From positions 4,620,501 through 4,684,500 of the forward strand of contig NZ_CP025407.1 in assembly GCF_002847285.1 (NCBI RefSeq): DNA of 64,000 bases, written 5' to 3'. Both the position numbers and the translations under genes were made by a program. The notes below the pieces were generated by a model. It had not been told where the DNA came from and made no database searches. It worked only from the letters and a program-made list of their open reading frames with translations. The first letter of the stretch is position 1. Each line of letters opens with the position of its first letter. This stretch comes from Streptomyces sp. CMB-StM0423 (GTDB taxonomy: Bacteria; Actinomycetota; Actinomycetes; Streptomycetales; Streptomycetaceae). This document shows, piece after piece, positions 16,427 to 25,075 of the stretch.

Positions 16427-16966
16427 ATGGCGGCAACGACGCAGATTGACATGGGACACCAGTCACATCCGTTGCTCGGCCAGTTGGTAGCCGACACCGA
16501 GCACGGTGGCCAGATCGGGGTTCTGCGTGCGGTGGCGCCCGACGTAGACGACATCCGCCTGGAGCCGGTCTTCAAGGTGCCGGTGACGCCGCCGGTGGCG
16601 TGGCTGCGTCCGGCGGCCGGCGGCACGGAATGGACGACCAGTCTCGACGCGATCGAGGAGGTGCTCGGTGCGAACGCTCCGGGAACACGTCCCCCCGCAG
16701 CAGCATCGCGGCCCGCAGCGAACCGGAAGCGACGCCGCAGGCGCAAGCCGCACGGGAGGTCCAGCATGTGTAGACATGACCCGCCCTGTCCGTCTTCGCA
16801 GTCGCCCGACCGCGACGCGGCCAAGAGCCTGACGAGCGACTTCGTGGCGGGCTGGAGCTTGCTGTGCAACGGGGTGCTCCTCTTCGACGACACCGGCGAG
16901 TTGCTTCCCGACGGCAGCATCATCAGCCCGAACCGCAGGTATTGCACAGCTCAGGGGGCGTTATGA
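16427..16966 (+). CDS. Fusion of small Streptomyces protein with DUF5999
   Basis: This is a 179-residue protein with two parts. The N-terminal part (HPLLGQLVADTEH and on, ending in a WxxPAAGGTEWTT stretch) looks like a short conserved Streptomyces protein. A basic linker (RKRRRRRKPHG) leads to a C-terminal 66-residue unit starting MCRHDPPCPSSQSPDRDAAKS and ending VLLFDDTGELLPDGSIISP, a good DUF5999 match. DUF5999 is normally a stand-alone protein. The internal ATG at 16766 has GGGAGG just upstream, so DUF5999 may also be made separately. The start at 16427 has GGGAG 11 bp upstream; 16418 is an alternative. Function is unknown. Confidence 0.6.
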   Translation: MAATTQIDMGHQSHPLLGQLVADTEHGGQIGVLRAVAPDVDDIRLEPVFKVPVTPPVAWLRPAAGGTEWTTSLDAIEEVLGANAPGTRPPAAASRPAANRKRRRRRKPHGRSSMCRHDPPCPSSQSPDRDAAKSLTSDFVAGWSLLCNGVLLFDDTGELLPDGSIISPNRRYCTAQGAL

Positions 16967-17664
16967 CACCGCGGGAACAGCGTTACCAGCACGGCTTGCG
17001 GGTGCCTGCGATCGCTCCGTGGACGGGTGAAGCGCCGCTTTCCACGCCCGTGATGCGGCGATGGCTTCCTTTCCTCGGCGGTGAGGGAATCGGATTCGCG
17101 GACGAGCAGCCGGCGGACCGCCATCGCGGTCTGCTGTGGAAGCGGATTCCGCAGGCGGAGGGCAAGGGGCGTGCGCAGATCGGCCTCGTGCACGGGCCGC
17201 GGCAGCGGCAGGCGATGAACGAGAGGTTGTGCCAGGTCTGCTTCGCCCCGGCCGCGCCGGCGGGCGAGCCGCTGCTGTTCCTGGTGGCAGGAGCCAGGCC
17301 CATCGCTGATGGGGAGCGCATGACCCAGCCTCCAGTCCACCAGGAGTGTGCTTTTGAGGCGGTGCGGGACTGTCCGCATCTGGATCAGGAGTACTCCGCG
17401 GCGCTGGTGGGGCGCACATCGAGCTGGGGTGTCGGCGGCCTTGTCTACCACCCGGAGACGCTGAAGCCCCTTCCCAGCAGGCAGAAGAGCGGCCTGAGCC
17501 TGGTCCCCTACGCCAGCCCGCCTATCAGACGGCGGTGGACGCTCGCGGTGCGGGAGGTCACCATCGTCCACGACTGTACGCCGGTGCTCCTGGACGATCT
17601 CCCCGCCGAAACAGCGAGCACGGCGGCCCGCAGCGTGGGACCGGGGACGGGGGTTGCCCGGTGA
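16963..17664 (+). CDS. Uncharacterised Cys-containing protein
   Basis: This is a 233-residue protein starting at an ATG that overlaps the DUF5999 stop (ATGA). The middle carries CQVCFAP, a hydrophobic strand (EPLLFLVAGARP) and PPVHQECAFEAVRDCPHLD. The spaced Cys and His residues could bind a metal. The C-terminal part has strands around WTLAVREVTIVHDCTPVLLD. I do not recognise a named family, but the pattern resembles Streptomyces phage and element proteins of unknown function. Codon bias is good. Confidence 0.6.
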   Translation: MTPREQRYQHGLRVPAIAPWTGEAPLSTPVMRRWLPFLGGEGIGFADEQPADRHRGLLWKRIPQAEGKGRAQIGLVHGPRQRQAMNERLCQVCFAPAAPAGEPLLFLVAGARPIADGERMTQPPVHQECAFEAVRDCPHLDQEYSAALVGRTSSWGVGGLVYHPETLKPLPSRQKSGLSLVPYASPPIRRRWTLAVREVTIVHDCTPVLLDDLPAETASTAARSVGPGTGVAR

Positions 17665-17786
17665 TCGTAGTTCTGCCGGTCGCGCCCCTGATCCCCATGG
17701 TGTGGAATCTCCGCGCCCGCCGTGTGCCGGTGTATCCGCCGTGCCGTGACCAGTGGTGCAGATCCCGCCCGATTCGCGGGTGCTGA
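17661..17786 (+). CDS. Possible 41-residue peptide
   Basis: A GTG overlaps the preceding stop (GTGA). The frame encodes 41 residues with a hydrophobic N-terminus (IVVLPVAPLIPMVW) and a Cys/Arg-rich tail. The overlap suggests coupling, but with no family match it may be a chance frame. Confidence 0.3.
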   Translation: MIVVLPVAPLIPMVWNLRARRVPVYPPCRDQWCRSRPIRGC

Positions 17787-18166
17787 AGCTCCTGCTGCCC
17801 GCCGGATGCCGGGCCCTCACCTTCCCCGAGGAGGACCATCCCCGGTCCTTTGCCCATCCCGGCGGGCAGCAGGCAAACCTCTCCGCGATGCCGTCCCCGA
17901 CCCTCGTACGACGCGAACCTTTTGGAGTCCTTCTTGTTCACCGACCAGGACAGCTTCAGGCGGATGCCGTCGCCGGCGGGCCCGGCTGCGCCGGGCTCCT
18001 GGCTCGATCACGTCAGCCCTGCCTTCGACCACAGAGCGGGATGAGCTTGTGCGTCCGCGAGGGCCGCATCCGCTGCCACCGGCGTCGCTGCCGCCATCCC
18101 TGCCCCACCCCCGTACAAGCACCTGCACCTGATGGACCTTCCGTACCGGCTAGGAGCACATCTTCG
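17787..18166 (+). other. Spacer before metalloprotease-like gene
   Basis: It holds the possible short gene at 17,850-18,044 and, near 18,152, the AGGAG of the downstream gene. I see no other feature. Confidence 0.3.
17850..18044 (+). CDS. Possible 64-residue protein
   Basis: A TTG-initiated frame has reasonable codon bias from about residue 18, with the segment SYDANLLESFLFTDQDSFRRM. No family is recognised and no clear ribosome binding site is present. It is listed because the residue composition is less shadow-like than in neighbouring frames. Confidence 0.25.
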   Translation: MPIPAGSRQTSPRCRPRPSYDANLLESFLFTDQDSFRRMPSPAGPAAPGSWLDHVSPAFDHRAG

Positions 18167-19060
18167 ATGACCACCACCCGTATCCACATCGACAACCAGG
18201 CTGGAAAAGAGCACTCCGAGTTAGCCGATCGCCTGCGGACCATCATCGCGCAGTGCGAACCCCTGGTCGCTGAGACCGTCGGAATGGGCTTGCCCGCCGA
18301 GCTGACGATCCGTATGTTCAACCCGCGCGCTTGGCGTACGCGCGTCATGGACAACATGCGCGGGATGTTCGCCGAGGAAGTCCGTGCCCTGACTCCGGAC
18401 CCGCTCGCGGTGAAGAACGCATACCGGCAGTTGCGCGTGCAGGGCGTGGGACTGCGCCTGACGTGGATGCTGTTCGGACCACGGACGGTGACGCTGCCGG
18501 ACGGAACACGCGAGATCTGGTTCATGCCGGACTCCGCCCGCCACGCCGGCATCTACCACCACGACGAGCTGACGCTCGCCTTCGCGCACGAGCTGATCCA
18601 TCCCGCGCAGCACCACCGTTCCCCCGAGCTCCTGGCGACCTTCGGCACCCCGTTTCCTCAGCAGCGGGGCCTGGCCGGCCGCGCCGTCATGCCGTTCGTC
18701 GAGGGCCACGCCACCTGGGGCGGGATCCGCATCGCCACCGAGGTCCTCGGCCACGCTCCCGAGAAGAACGGTCCGGACCGGCAGACCCCTTCACGCCGCT
18801 TCCGCTTCTGGCACCGCGGATTCCGAGACAGCCGCAAAGCTACCTACGAAGACCCGGTGGCCTTCTTCACCCAGGTCATCGAAGGCACCGACGAGGAACC
18901 GGGCCTGGGCGTCGACCGCTTCAACGGCGTCTGGGCGGACATCGACTGCTTCCCCACCACCGAGGAGATGTCGAACGCCAAGCGGTGGCTGGAGCGCGTC
19001 CGTCCGCTGCTCGCCGAAACGCACCCGGGCTCGTCGGTGAGGATCGGTGACGACCGGTGA
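18167..19060 (+). CDS. HELIH metalloprotease-like protein
   Basis: This is a 297-residue protein. The segment TLAFAHELIHPAQH carries the zinc-protease motif HExxH (HELIH), and about 35 residues later FVEGHATWGG offers a Glu as third ligand, as in gluzincin-type peptidases. The arrangement resembles the zinc-dependent metalloprotease-like proteins of actinobacteria (DUF2342-like), but I cannot fix the family. No signal peptide is present, so action would be cytoplasmic. AGGAG lies 10 bp before the ATG. The stop overlaps the next gene's GTG. The substrate is unknown. Confidence 0.55.
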   Translation: MTTTRIHIDNQAGKEHSELADRLRTIIAQCEPLVAETVGMGLPAELTIRMFNPRAWRTRVMDNMRGMFAEEVRALTPDPLAVKNAYRQLRVQGVGLRLTWMLFGPRTVTLPDGTREIWFMPDSARHAGIYHHDELTLAFAHELIHPAQHHRSPELLATFGTPFPQQRGLAGRAVMPFVEGHATWGGIRIATEVLGHAPEKNGPDRQTPSRRFRFWHRGFRDSRKATYEDPVAFFTQVIEGTDEEPGLGVDRFNGVWADIDCFPTTEEMSNAKRWLERVRPLLAETHPGSSVRIGDDR

Positions 19061-19374
19061 GCCGCCACAAGGCTGTCCGGGAGCAGAACGACTTCTCCCT
19101 GTGGCCGTTCGTCTGGCTCAGCGCCGCCGTGGTTGCCATCTTCGTCACCGTGCTGGCAGACCAGGCCCGCGGCGACCAGCCCGTCGCCGCCTACGCCACC
19201 AGCAGTCCGGCTGGCGAGCAGGACGATCCGCGGCTCAGGTTGGGCCGCCAAGACCAGTGGCTGAACCGCATCGTCCCCCTCCTCGCCGCCGATCCAACGC
19301 TGGATACCCCCACCGTGAATAGGTCACCTCGTGAGAGGTCTTCTGCCTTGAGCGGCCAGCAGGACGCGACGTAA
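19057..19374 (+). CDS. Small single-pass membrane protein
   Basis: This is a 105-residue protein starting at GTG, overlapping the metalloprotease-like stop (GTGA). One transmembrane helix covers about residues 16-34 (LWPFVWLSAAVVAIFVTVLA), followed by a polar tail expected outside the cell. No family is recognised. Coupling to the metalloprotease-like gene suggests it could be its partner or membrane anchor. Confidence 0.5.
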   Translation: MSRHKAVREQNDFSLWPFVWLSAAVVAIFVTVLADQARGDQPVAAYATSSPAGEQDDPRLRLGRQDQWLNRIVPLLAADPTLDTPTVNRSPRERSSALSGQQDAT

Positions 19375-19491
19375 CCGAATCTCATTAGCGTACGCACCGA
19401 CCCCAGCGATCGCCGGGATCGGCCCCTGCAAATCGGCCCGGGGTGCTGTTTCGAAACCGAGCCTCAAATATCTGCCTGCGCTGGAGCCACG

Positions 19492-20444
19492 ATGATCACC
19501 CGCCAACAGCTCGGTATACCCGAGGATCTCGCCCGCCATCCGGACGAGTACCGCATTGCGGACGAACACGTCGGCTGGCTCGTCGGCACCGGGCTGCTCA
19601 CCGGCCCCCAGGCACGCAGATTCATCCATTCCACAGGCATCGCTGAGACGATCTCCCAGATGGCACCCACGGCCTCTACCCGGAAGTCCTGTGGGTCACG
19701 AACGCGGCATCCTGGCACCTCCTCATCAGGGAAGTGTTCGAAGCCCCTGACGGCCTCCGCCTTGCCGAGCACACGGAATTCGTCCGCACCCTCGTCGCCG
19801 CCATCGACGCCCGAACGCCTCCCTCCACTCAATGGCACACCGCCGCCATCTTGTGCACTAATGCCCTCACCGCCCCCATGAGCCACCGGGGGACACGCCG
19901 ATACAAGAGCCATTGGCGGAGATACCTTCTCGCCTGCCTGGAAAACGCCCGACCCGCCTCCCACTGCGCCACGGACTTCACCGAAGTCCTCCAGCGCCGC
20001 CGCACCCTCATAGGCTTAGCCGTCCTCGACAGTGCCGAATTCCTCGGCCGCTACGAACTCCCCGAGCACATCGCCGTTCTACCCGAGCTGGCGCGCTACC
20101 GCGCGGTGAACATGGACCTGTGCCTGCTCGCCCGCGACCTGCTCCACGTCGACTGGGAACGAAAGATCGCAGCTGCGCACAACACCGTCGTCGCATACCG
20201 GGACCAGCACTACTGCGACTGGGCCGACGCCGAGACAAGCGTCCTCGACACCTACCACCACCGCCGCCACGAACTGCAAGAACTCGTCGCCCTTGTACTC
20301 GACCACCCCGCTGTCACCAACCAGTCCCTCACAGACCAGATCAACCTCCGCACCTACCTCCGCGACCTCCAACGAGCGGCCCACGCAATAACAGCCACCC
20401 ACCTCCCCTCCCGTCGCCACCAAGACCCCTTTCACACCCGGTGA
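19492..20444 (+). pseudogene. Terpene-synthase-like protein, frameshifted
   Basis: Two overlapping frames join into one protein of about 317 residues. The first runs from ATG 19492 (MITRQQLGIPEDL and on) to about 19,665. The second continues HGLYPEVLWVTNAASWHLL to the stop at 20,444. A single extra C in the CCC at 19666-19668 would join them. The second part has the rhythm of class I terpene synthases (W-x-x-YL, then R-x-x-x-IG, then a metal-site region), but the NSE motif is degenerate: NMDLCLLARDLLHVD replaces NDxxSxxKE. It is either a decayed or non-catalytic relative, or the shift is a sequencing error. Confidence in the family is moderate. Confidence 0.45.
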
Positions 20445-20668
20445 GCACACAGTCCTGCGCACTCGATGGCGAATTCTTGCGGCTCGCCCGTCGACCGCAG
20501 GACACGGAAGGCGGCTGACCGTCACCATGAACCTGCCCCAGCGAGCCACCCGCTCCCGCCCTCCCCGGCCGGAGCAGCTCCGCCTGGATCAACCTCCGGC
20601 ACACCGGTGCCCCACGTGACGCGGGGTCGTTCGCATGAGTACGTGTACGCCCAGAAAGGGATGTAACT

Positions 20669-21895
20669 GTGACCGAGACCCAAACCAACTCGGATTCCGC
20701 AGAGCTGTTGCGTGAAGGGATGGTCGCCGAGCTGCGGAAGCAGGGCGCCATCGTCTCCGATGAGGTGGAGGCTGCGTTCCGTGCCGTACCGCGTCACTGC
20801 TTCGCGCCCGAAGTGCCGGCCGAGGACGTGTACGGAGCGCCTGAGGGAGTGGTCACGAAACGTACCACCGAGGGTCGGTGGGTCAGTTCGGTCAGTGCAC
20901 CGTGGCTGCACGCCCGGATGCTTGAGGCAGCTCGGGTGGCACTTGGGATGCGGGTACTGGAGATCGGCTCGGGCGGCTGCAACGCCGCGCTTCTGTCCGA
21001 GCTGGCCGGTCCGGAAGGCGAAGTCACAAGCATCGACATCGACCCCGACATCACCGCGAGGGCACAGCGCTTGCTAGCCGCGACCGGCTACGACCGCGTT
21101 CAGGTAATCACCGCGGACGGCGCCCAGCCGACTTCCGACGCAACCAGCGGCGGATTCGATCGGATCATCGTCACCGTAGGCGCCGCCGACCTGCCTGCGC
21201 CGTGGGTCGACCAACTCGCCGACGACGGCCGACTGCTGGTGCCACTGCGATTCCGCTCGCTGTCCCGCACGATCGCCTTCACCCGTGAGGATGATCACCT
21301 GCGCAGCGATGCCCTCATCCGCTCCGGCTTCGTGGCCATGCAAGGAGTGAGCGCGCATGCCCCGCGCACGGTGCAGCTCGCCGGAAGCGACGTGCGGCTC
21401 GTCGTGGACGAGGACCAGGCGGTCGACGACACGGCGCTGACCAAGGCGTTCGCCGAGCCGCGGTGTGAGTGGTGGACAGGCGTGGAGCTGACGGGATCCG
21501 AGCGCGTGCTGCCGCGGCTGGATGTCTGGCTGGCCGGCGCCGTTGCTCCGTACGGCAGGCTGCGAGCAACTTCGGAAGCGAACGACCGCGGTCTGGTCGG
21601 GTGGGTGCTGGGCACTGGTGCTGCGTGCATCTGGTCTGACGATTCCCTGGCTTACCTCACCTTGCGCGCGCAGGAGCACCAACGGGACGGCTTCGAGATC
21701 GGCGTGATCGGCCACGGCCCCGCCCGGGAGGAGCTGAGCGAACGCCTGGCCGCTGCCGTCTCCCGCTTCGATCGCGAGGCCCGGCACGCCGGTGAGCCGG
21801 TCGTGCGCGCCTACTTCCGCGGCCGGCGGGGCTTCCCCGCGGGAGATGTCGTGACCGTGGACAAGCCCAGTGCCGGCCTGGTGATCGGCACCTGA
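20669..21895 (+). CDS. FxLD-system methyltransferase (PCMT-like)
   Basis: This is a 408-residue protein. The first 220 residues are a protein-L-isoaspartate methyltransferase fold. S-adenosylmethionine motif I is VLEIGSGGCNAALL (near residue 95), and IDIDPDITARAQ follows. The C-terminal half is the extension seen in methyltransferases of FxLD lanthipeptide clusters. It starts at GTG with AAAGGGATG upstream. The precursor gene, dehydratase and cyclase follow on the same strand, which strongly supports the assignment. By analogy with lanthipeptide OlvS-type enzymes, it may methylate Asp and lead to isoaspartate in the product; that is inference. Confidence 0.85.
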   Translation: MTETQTNSDSAELLREGMVAELRKQGAIVSDEVEAAFRAVPRHCFAPEVPAEDVYGAPEGVVTKRTTEGRWVSSVSAPWLHARMLEAARVALGMRVLEIGSGGCNAALLSELAGPEGEVTSIDIDPDITARAQRLLAATGYDRVQVITADGAQPTSDATSGGFDRIIVTVGAADLPAPWVDQLADDGRLLVPLRFRSLSRTIAFTREDDHLRSDALIRSGFVAMQGVSAHAPRTVQLAGSDVRLVVDEDQAVDDTALTKAFAEPRCEWWTGVELTGSERVLPRLDVWLAGAVAPYGRLRATSEANDRGLVGWVLGTGAACIWSDDSLAYLTLRAQEHQRDGFEIGVIGHGPAREELSERLAAAVSRFDREARHAGEPVVRAYFRGRRGFPAGDVVTVDKPSAGLVIGT

Positions 21896-21990
21896 AGACT
21901 CGGGCTGGCCCCGGGACAGGGGAACGGCCCGGAACCGTGCTCCTGGGCAACGGAGCCCTGGGAGCCCGTGCGCTGAAGGGAGGGAACGAC

Positions 21991-22143
21991 ATGGCAAACG
22001 CAGTTGATGACCCGTTCGCGCTGGACCCCACCGGTGAGGACATCCGGGTGCTGAGCAGCTGGCTCAGCGGCGAAGGCGACGGTGACACGACCGGAGATGG
22101 CTGCGGCGAGTCCCCGCCGCAGGGCCCGACGACCGGCTGCTGA
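21991..22143 (+). CDS. FxLD lanthipeptide precursor
   Basis: This 50-residue peptide has the family's namesake motif FALD at residues 9-12, within DDPFALDPTGEDIRV. The C-terminal core has candidate dehydration sites T33, T34, S41, T47 and T48 and two cysteines, C38 and C50 (the last residue). Two thioether rings are therefore possible, for example from T33/T34 to C38 and from T47/T48 to C50. GGGAGGG precedes the ATG at a good distance. It lies between methyltransferase and dehydratase genes and is followed by a strong hairpin, so the precursor is probably made in excess over the enzymes. The leader cleavage site cannot be fixed; no protease gene is seen nearby. Confidence 0.85.
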   Translation: MANAVDDPFALDPTGEDIRVLSSWLSGEGDGDTTGDGCGESPPQGPTTGC

Positions 22144-22164
22144 CCGACGACTGACCAGTGTCCA

Positions 22165-22194
22165 GGGCCGGACGCGCTCAAGCGCGTCCGGCCC
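22165..22194 (+). terminator. Hairpin between precursor and dehydratase genes
   Basis: GGGCCGGACGCGC (22165-22177) pairs perfectly with GCGCGTCCGGCCC (22182-22194) around a TCAA loop. No T-run follows, as is usual in Streptomyces. It sits 21 bp after the precursor stop and about 25 bp before the dehydratase start, and probably limits read-through into the enzyme genes. Confidence 0.65.
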
Positions 22195-22219
22195 GCCCCG
22201 GGGCATCCGGAGGTGCTTG

Positions 22220-25075
22220 ATGCGCACAGTGTTCGATAGCCAGCCGATGGCGATGGCGAGGATCCCGCTGCGACCGTACTTCGCGCCCTCGGACGACGAG
22301 GACACGGGAGAGCGCGGGATACTGGACGAGGGCATCTACCTGGCCAGCCGGAGCGCGGCCGACGCCGCGGCCACCGCGCGTGGACGAATGACACGGCGCG
22401 CCTACGACCTGCGGTCGCGGACCCGGACAACCCCGCACGGCGTCTTCGCCGGAGTAGCGCCCGCACTTCTCGGTGCGCTCACGGTAACGTTGCAGTTGAG
22501 CGCGGACCACCGCCCTTTCACCACCCCGAACCCGGCCTGGCTGGCAGCCGTCACCGACCGGCTGCTCGGGACCGAGCCCAGCCTGCTGTACGCGCTCACC
22601 GTCACCTCCGCCACCCTTGCGCGGCTCCGAGGGGACCGATGGGAGATCGAACACCCCACGCCGGATGGGTCGCGGCGGTCGAGCGTACGCGCCACGGAAG
22701 TCTCCACCTGGCTGCTGCACGCCGCCCACGATGGCGCCCGCGCCGGCGACCTCATTGCCGAGCTGAGTCTTCGCCACCCCAGCACTCCCGCTGAGCGGGT
22801 TGCCGATGCCGTACAGCAGATGATCAACTCCGGGCTGCTGCTGACCGATCTGTTACCGGTCGGCTCGGGCGTAGACCCGTTACGCCACGTGCTGGCCAAG
22901 CTCCCACCCGAGGCATCCGCCCGACCCGACCTCGAACGCCTCGCCGAGTTGCTGCACAACGCCGACATCTTTCCGCCCGGAGCGATGCCCCGGCGCAAAC
23001 TACTCCGCGAAGCAACCGGCCTGGCCGACGCCCTGCACCACTCCCCTCGCCAGTTGGCCGTCGACACCCTCGCGGATGCCAACATCGCGCTGCCGTCCTC
23101 GGTGGCGCGCAGGGCGGCCGAAGCCGCCTCGCTGCTCTGGCGCATCGGGCACCGCGCCGGGCCGCTGACCGATTACCACCAGCGTTTTTGCGCCGAGTAC
23201 GGACGGCACCGCCTCGTCACTCTCCTCGACGTCCTCGACCCCGTAACGGGCCTGGGCGAGCCTCGTCCGAGGGATGCGCTGGGCTTGGACGAAGGTCTCG
23301 ATCCACAACGCACCGAGGTACTCGCCCGCCTGCTCAGCGACACGCTCATCGGAGGCGCCGACGAACTCGTACTCACCGAGGACGACATCGACCCCCTCGC
23401 CAACCCCTCGCCCCTGCCACCGCCCCGCACTGCCGAGATCCACATACAACTGCTCCACGGTGCCACCGGTCTGAAGATCGCCGTCTGCCCCGCGACCGGC
23501 TCCCAGGATGCCGGCGCCGCGCCAGGACGCTTCACCCGCTACCTGCCGGACCTTGCCCCCGACGAAGCCCACGATCCCGGGAACGGTCCCATGATCGCCG
23601 AGATCGTCTGCCGGTCCCGTACCGTACGCGCCACCGCACTCGCCGTCGAGACCGGCACCGCGCCCTGGCGCATCCCCCTCGACGTGCCCACCCGCCCCGA
23701 CGACCTCCTCCCCGCCGACCTCGCCCTGGGCACCACCGGCGACCACCTGCAGCTGTGGTCGACAAGCCACGACCGGCCCGTGATACCCGTGCTCTACAGC
23801 CGCCTCGCCCCGAAGCTGCTGCCCCCGGCCGCCCACCTGCTGCACTTACTCGGCCACACCGGCACCCGCCCCTGGCACCCGTGGCACTGGGGCCCTTTCG
23901 CCGCCTTCCCTCACACCCCGCGGGTGCGCTACCGCGACACGCTGCTCACCCCTGCCCGCTGGCTCCTCCCCACCCGCGTGGCCGCCGCCGCTGACGACCG
24001 CGCCACCTTCGAGGCGCACCTCGCCACCTGGCGCACCTCCGCTCGGCCGACCCCACCGCCTGTCCTGGTCACCGAGGAAGTGGACCGCCGCCTCCCGCTG
24101 GACCTGGACAACGCCGAAGAGCGCGAAATCCTACGCCGCAGCATCCGCCGCGGCACCCGCACGCTGGCCGAACCCCTCGCCGCGCCCGAGCAACTGGCCG
24201 CTGTCGACGGCCCGACCGGACGCCACCTGATCGACCTCGTCGTCCCGCTCACCCGCCGCCACACCCCGCAACCCACGCCACCCGACCCCCGCCGCGCCCT
24301 GCGCCGGCACCCACCGGCCTCCTTCCACCTGCCGGGCAGCACATGGCTCTCCGCCGCCCTCGCAGCTCCCAGCCACCTCCACGACACCCTGCTGGCCCAC
24401 CTCGCCCCGCTCCTGGACGATCTCACCGGCGACGCCGACCGCTGGTTCTTCCTCCGCTACACCACCCCCGCCCTCGGCCCCCACCTACGCCTACGCTTCC
24501 ACGGCACCCCGCACACCCTCGCCACCCGCATCCAACCGCGACTCAGCAACGCCGCCGACGCGCTACACCGCACCGGCCTCCTACGCACCTTGCTCCTGGA
24601 GCCGTACGAGCAGGAGGTCGAGCGGTACGGCGGCCCGGACGCCATCACCGTGGCAGAGGCCGTGTTCACCGCAGACAGCCGACTCGCCCTCCAAGCCGTA
24701 CATCGGACGCCGGACGAACGTCTCCTCCTCGCCGTGGCATGCGCCACCGACATCGCTCGCAGCCTCGCCCCCGGCCAGGAGAGAACCGCTCTTCGCCCCG
24801 GTCGCCTCACCGCCGACCAACGACGCCATCGCGACGCCCTTCGGCCCCATCTCGGCGACGGCGCCGCCTCGCTCATCCCCACCGAAATGACCACCGCCCA
24901 CGCTGAGTTGCGCGCCGCCCTGGCCGACTACCGCGACACCCTGGCCCCGCAAGTCGCGGCCCGCTGCGCCAGCGATGTCATCCACATGCACGCCAACCGA
25001 CTCCTCGCTGGCGGCCCCGAAACCGAACGCATCGCCCGGACACTGTCCGCCGACCTCCTCCACCGCCGAGCATGA
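22220..25075 (+). CDS. Lantibiotic dehydratase (LanB, full length)
   Basis: This is a 951-residue protein. The N-terminal part (about 1-650) is the glutamylation domain: YDLRSRTRTTPHGVFAGVAP near residue 60 is the conserved R-x-x-x-R-x-TPFG-like block. The C-terminal part (about 700-950) is the SpaB_C/thiopeptide-type elimination domain, with WFFLRYTTPALGPHLRLRFHG. LanB enzymes use glutamyl-tRNA to activate and then dehydrate Ser and Thr in the precursor. Having both domains in one chain fits class I lanthipeptides. GGAGG lies just before the ATG at 22220. The stop overlaps the cyclase start (ATGA). Confidence 0.9.
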   Translation: MRTVFDSQPMAMARIPLRPYFAPSDDEDTGERGILDEGIYLASRSAADAAATARGRMTRRAYDLRSRTRTTPHGVFAGVAPALLGALTVTLQLSADHRPFTTPNPAWLAAVTDRLLGTEPSLLYALTVTSATLARLRGDRWEIEHPTPDGSRRSSVRATEVSTWLLHAAHDGARAGDLIAELSLRHPSTPAERVADAVQQMINSGLLLTDLLPVGSGVDPLRHVLAKLPPEASARPDLERLAELLHNADIFPPGAMPRRKLLREATGLADALHHSPRQLAVDTLADANIALPSSVARRAAEAASLLWRIGHRAGPLTDYHQRFCAEYGRHRLVTLLDVLDPVTGLGEPRPRDALGLDEGLDPQRTEVLARLLSDTLIGGADELVLTEDDIDPLANPSPLPPPRTAEIHIQLLHGATGLKIAVCPATGSQDAGAAPGRFTRYLPDLAPDEAHDPGNGPMIAEIVCRSRTVRATALAVETGTAPWRIPLDVPTRPDDLLPADLALGTTGDHLQLWSTSHDRPVIPVLYSRLAPKLLPPAAHLLHLLGHTGTRPWHPWHWGPFAAFPHTPRVRYRDTLLTPARWLLPTRVAAAADDRATFEAHLATWRTSARPTPPPVLVTEEVDRRLPLDLDNAEEREILRRSIRRGTRTLAEPLAAPEQLAAVDGPTGRHLIDLVVPLTRRHTPQPTPPDPRRALRRHPPASFHLPGSTWLSAALAAPSHLHDTLLAHLAPLLDDLTGDADRWFFLRYTTPALGPHLRLRFHGTPHTLATRIQPRLSNAADALHRTGLLRTLLLEPYEQEVERYGGPDAITVAEAVFTADSRLALQAVHRTPDERLLLAVACATDIARSLAPGQERTALRPGRLTADQRRHRDALRPHLGDGAASLIPTEMTTAHAELRAALADYRDTLAPQVAARCASDVIHMHANRLLAGGPETERIARTLSADLLHRRA

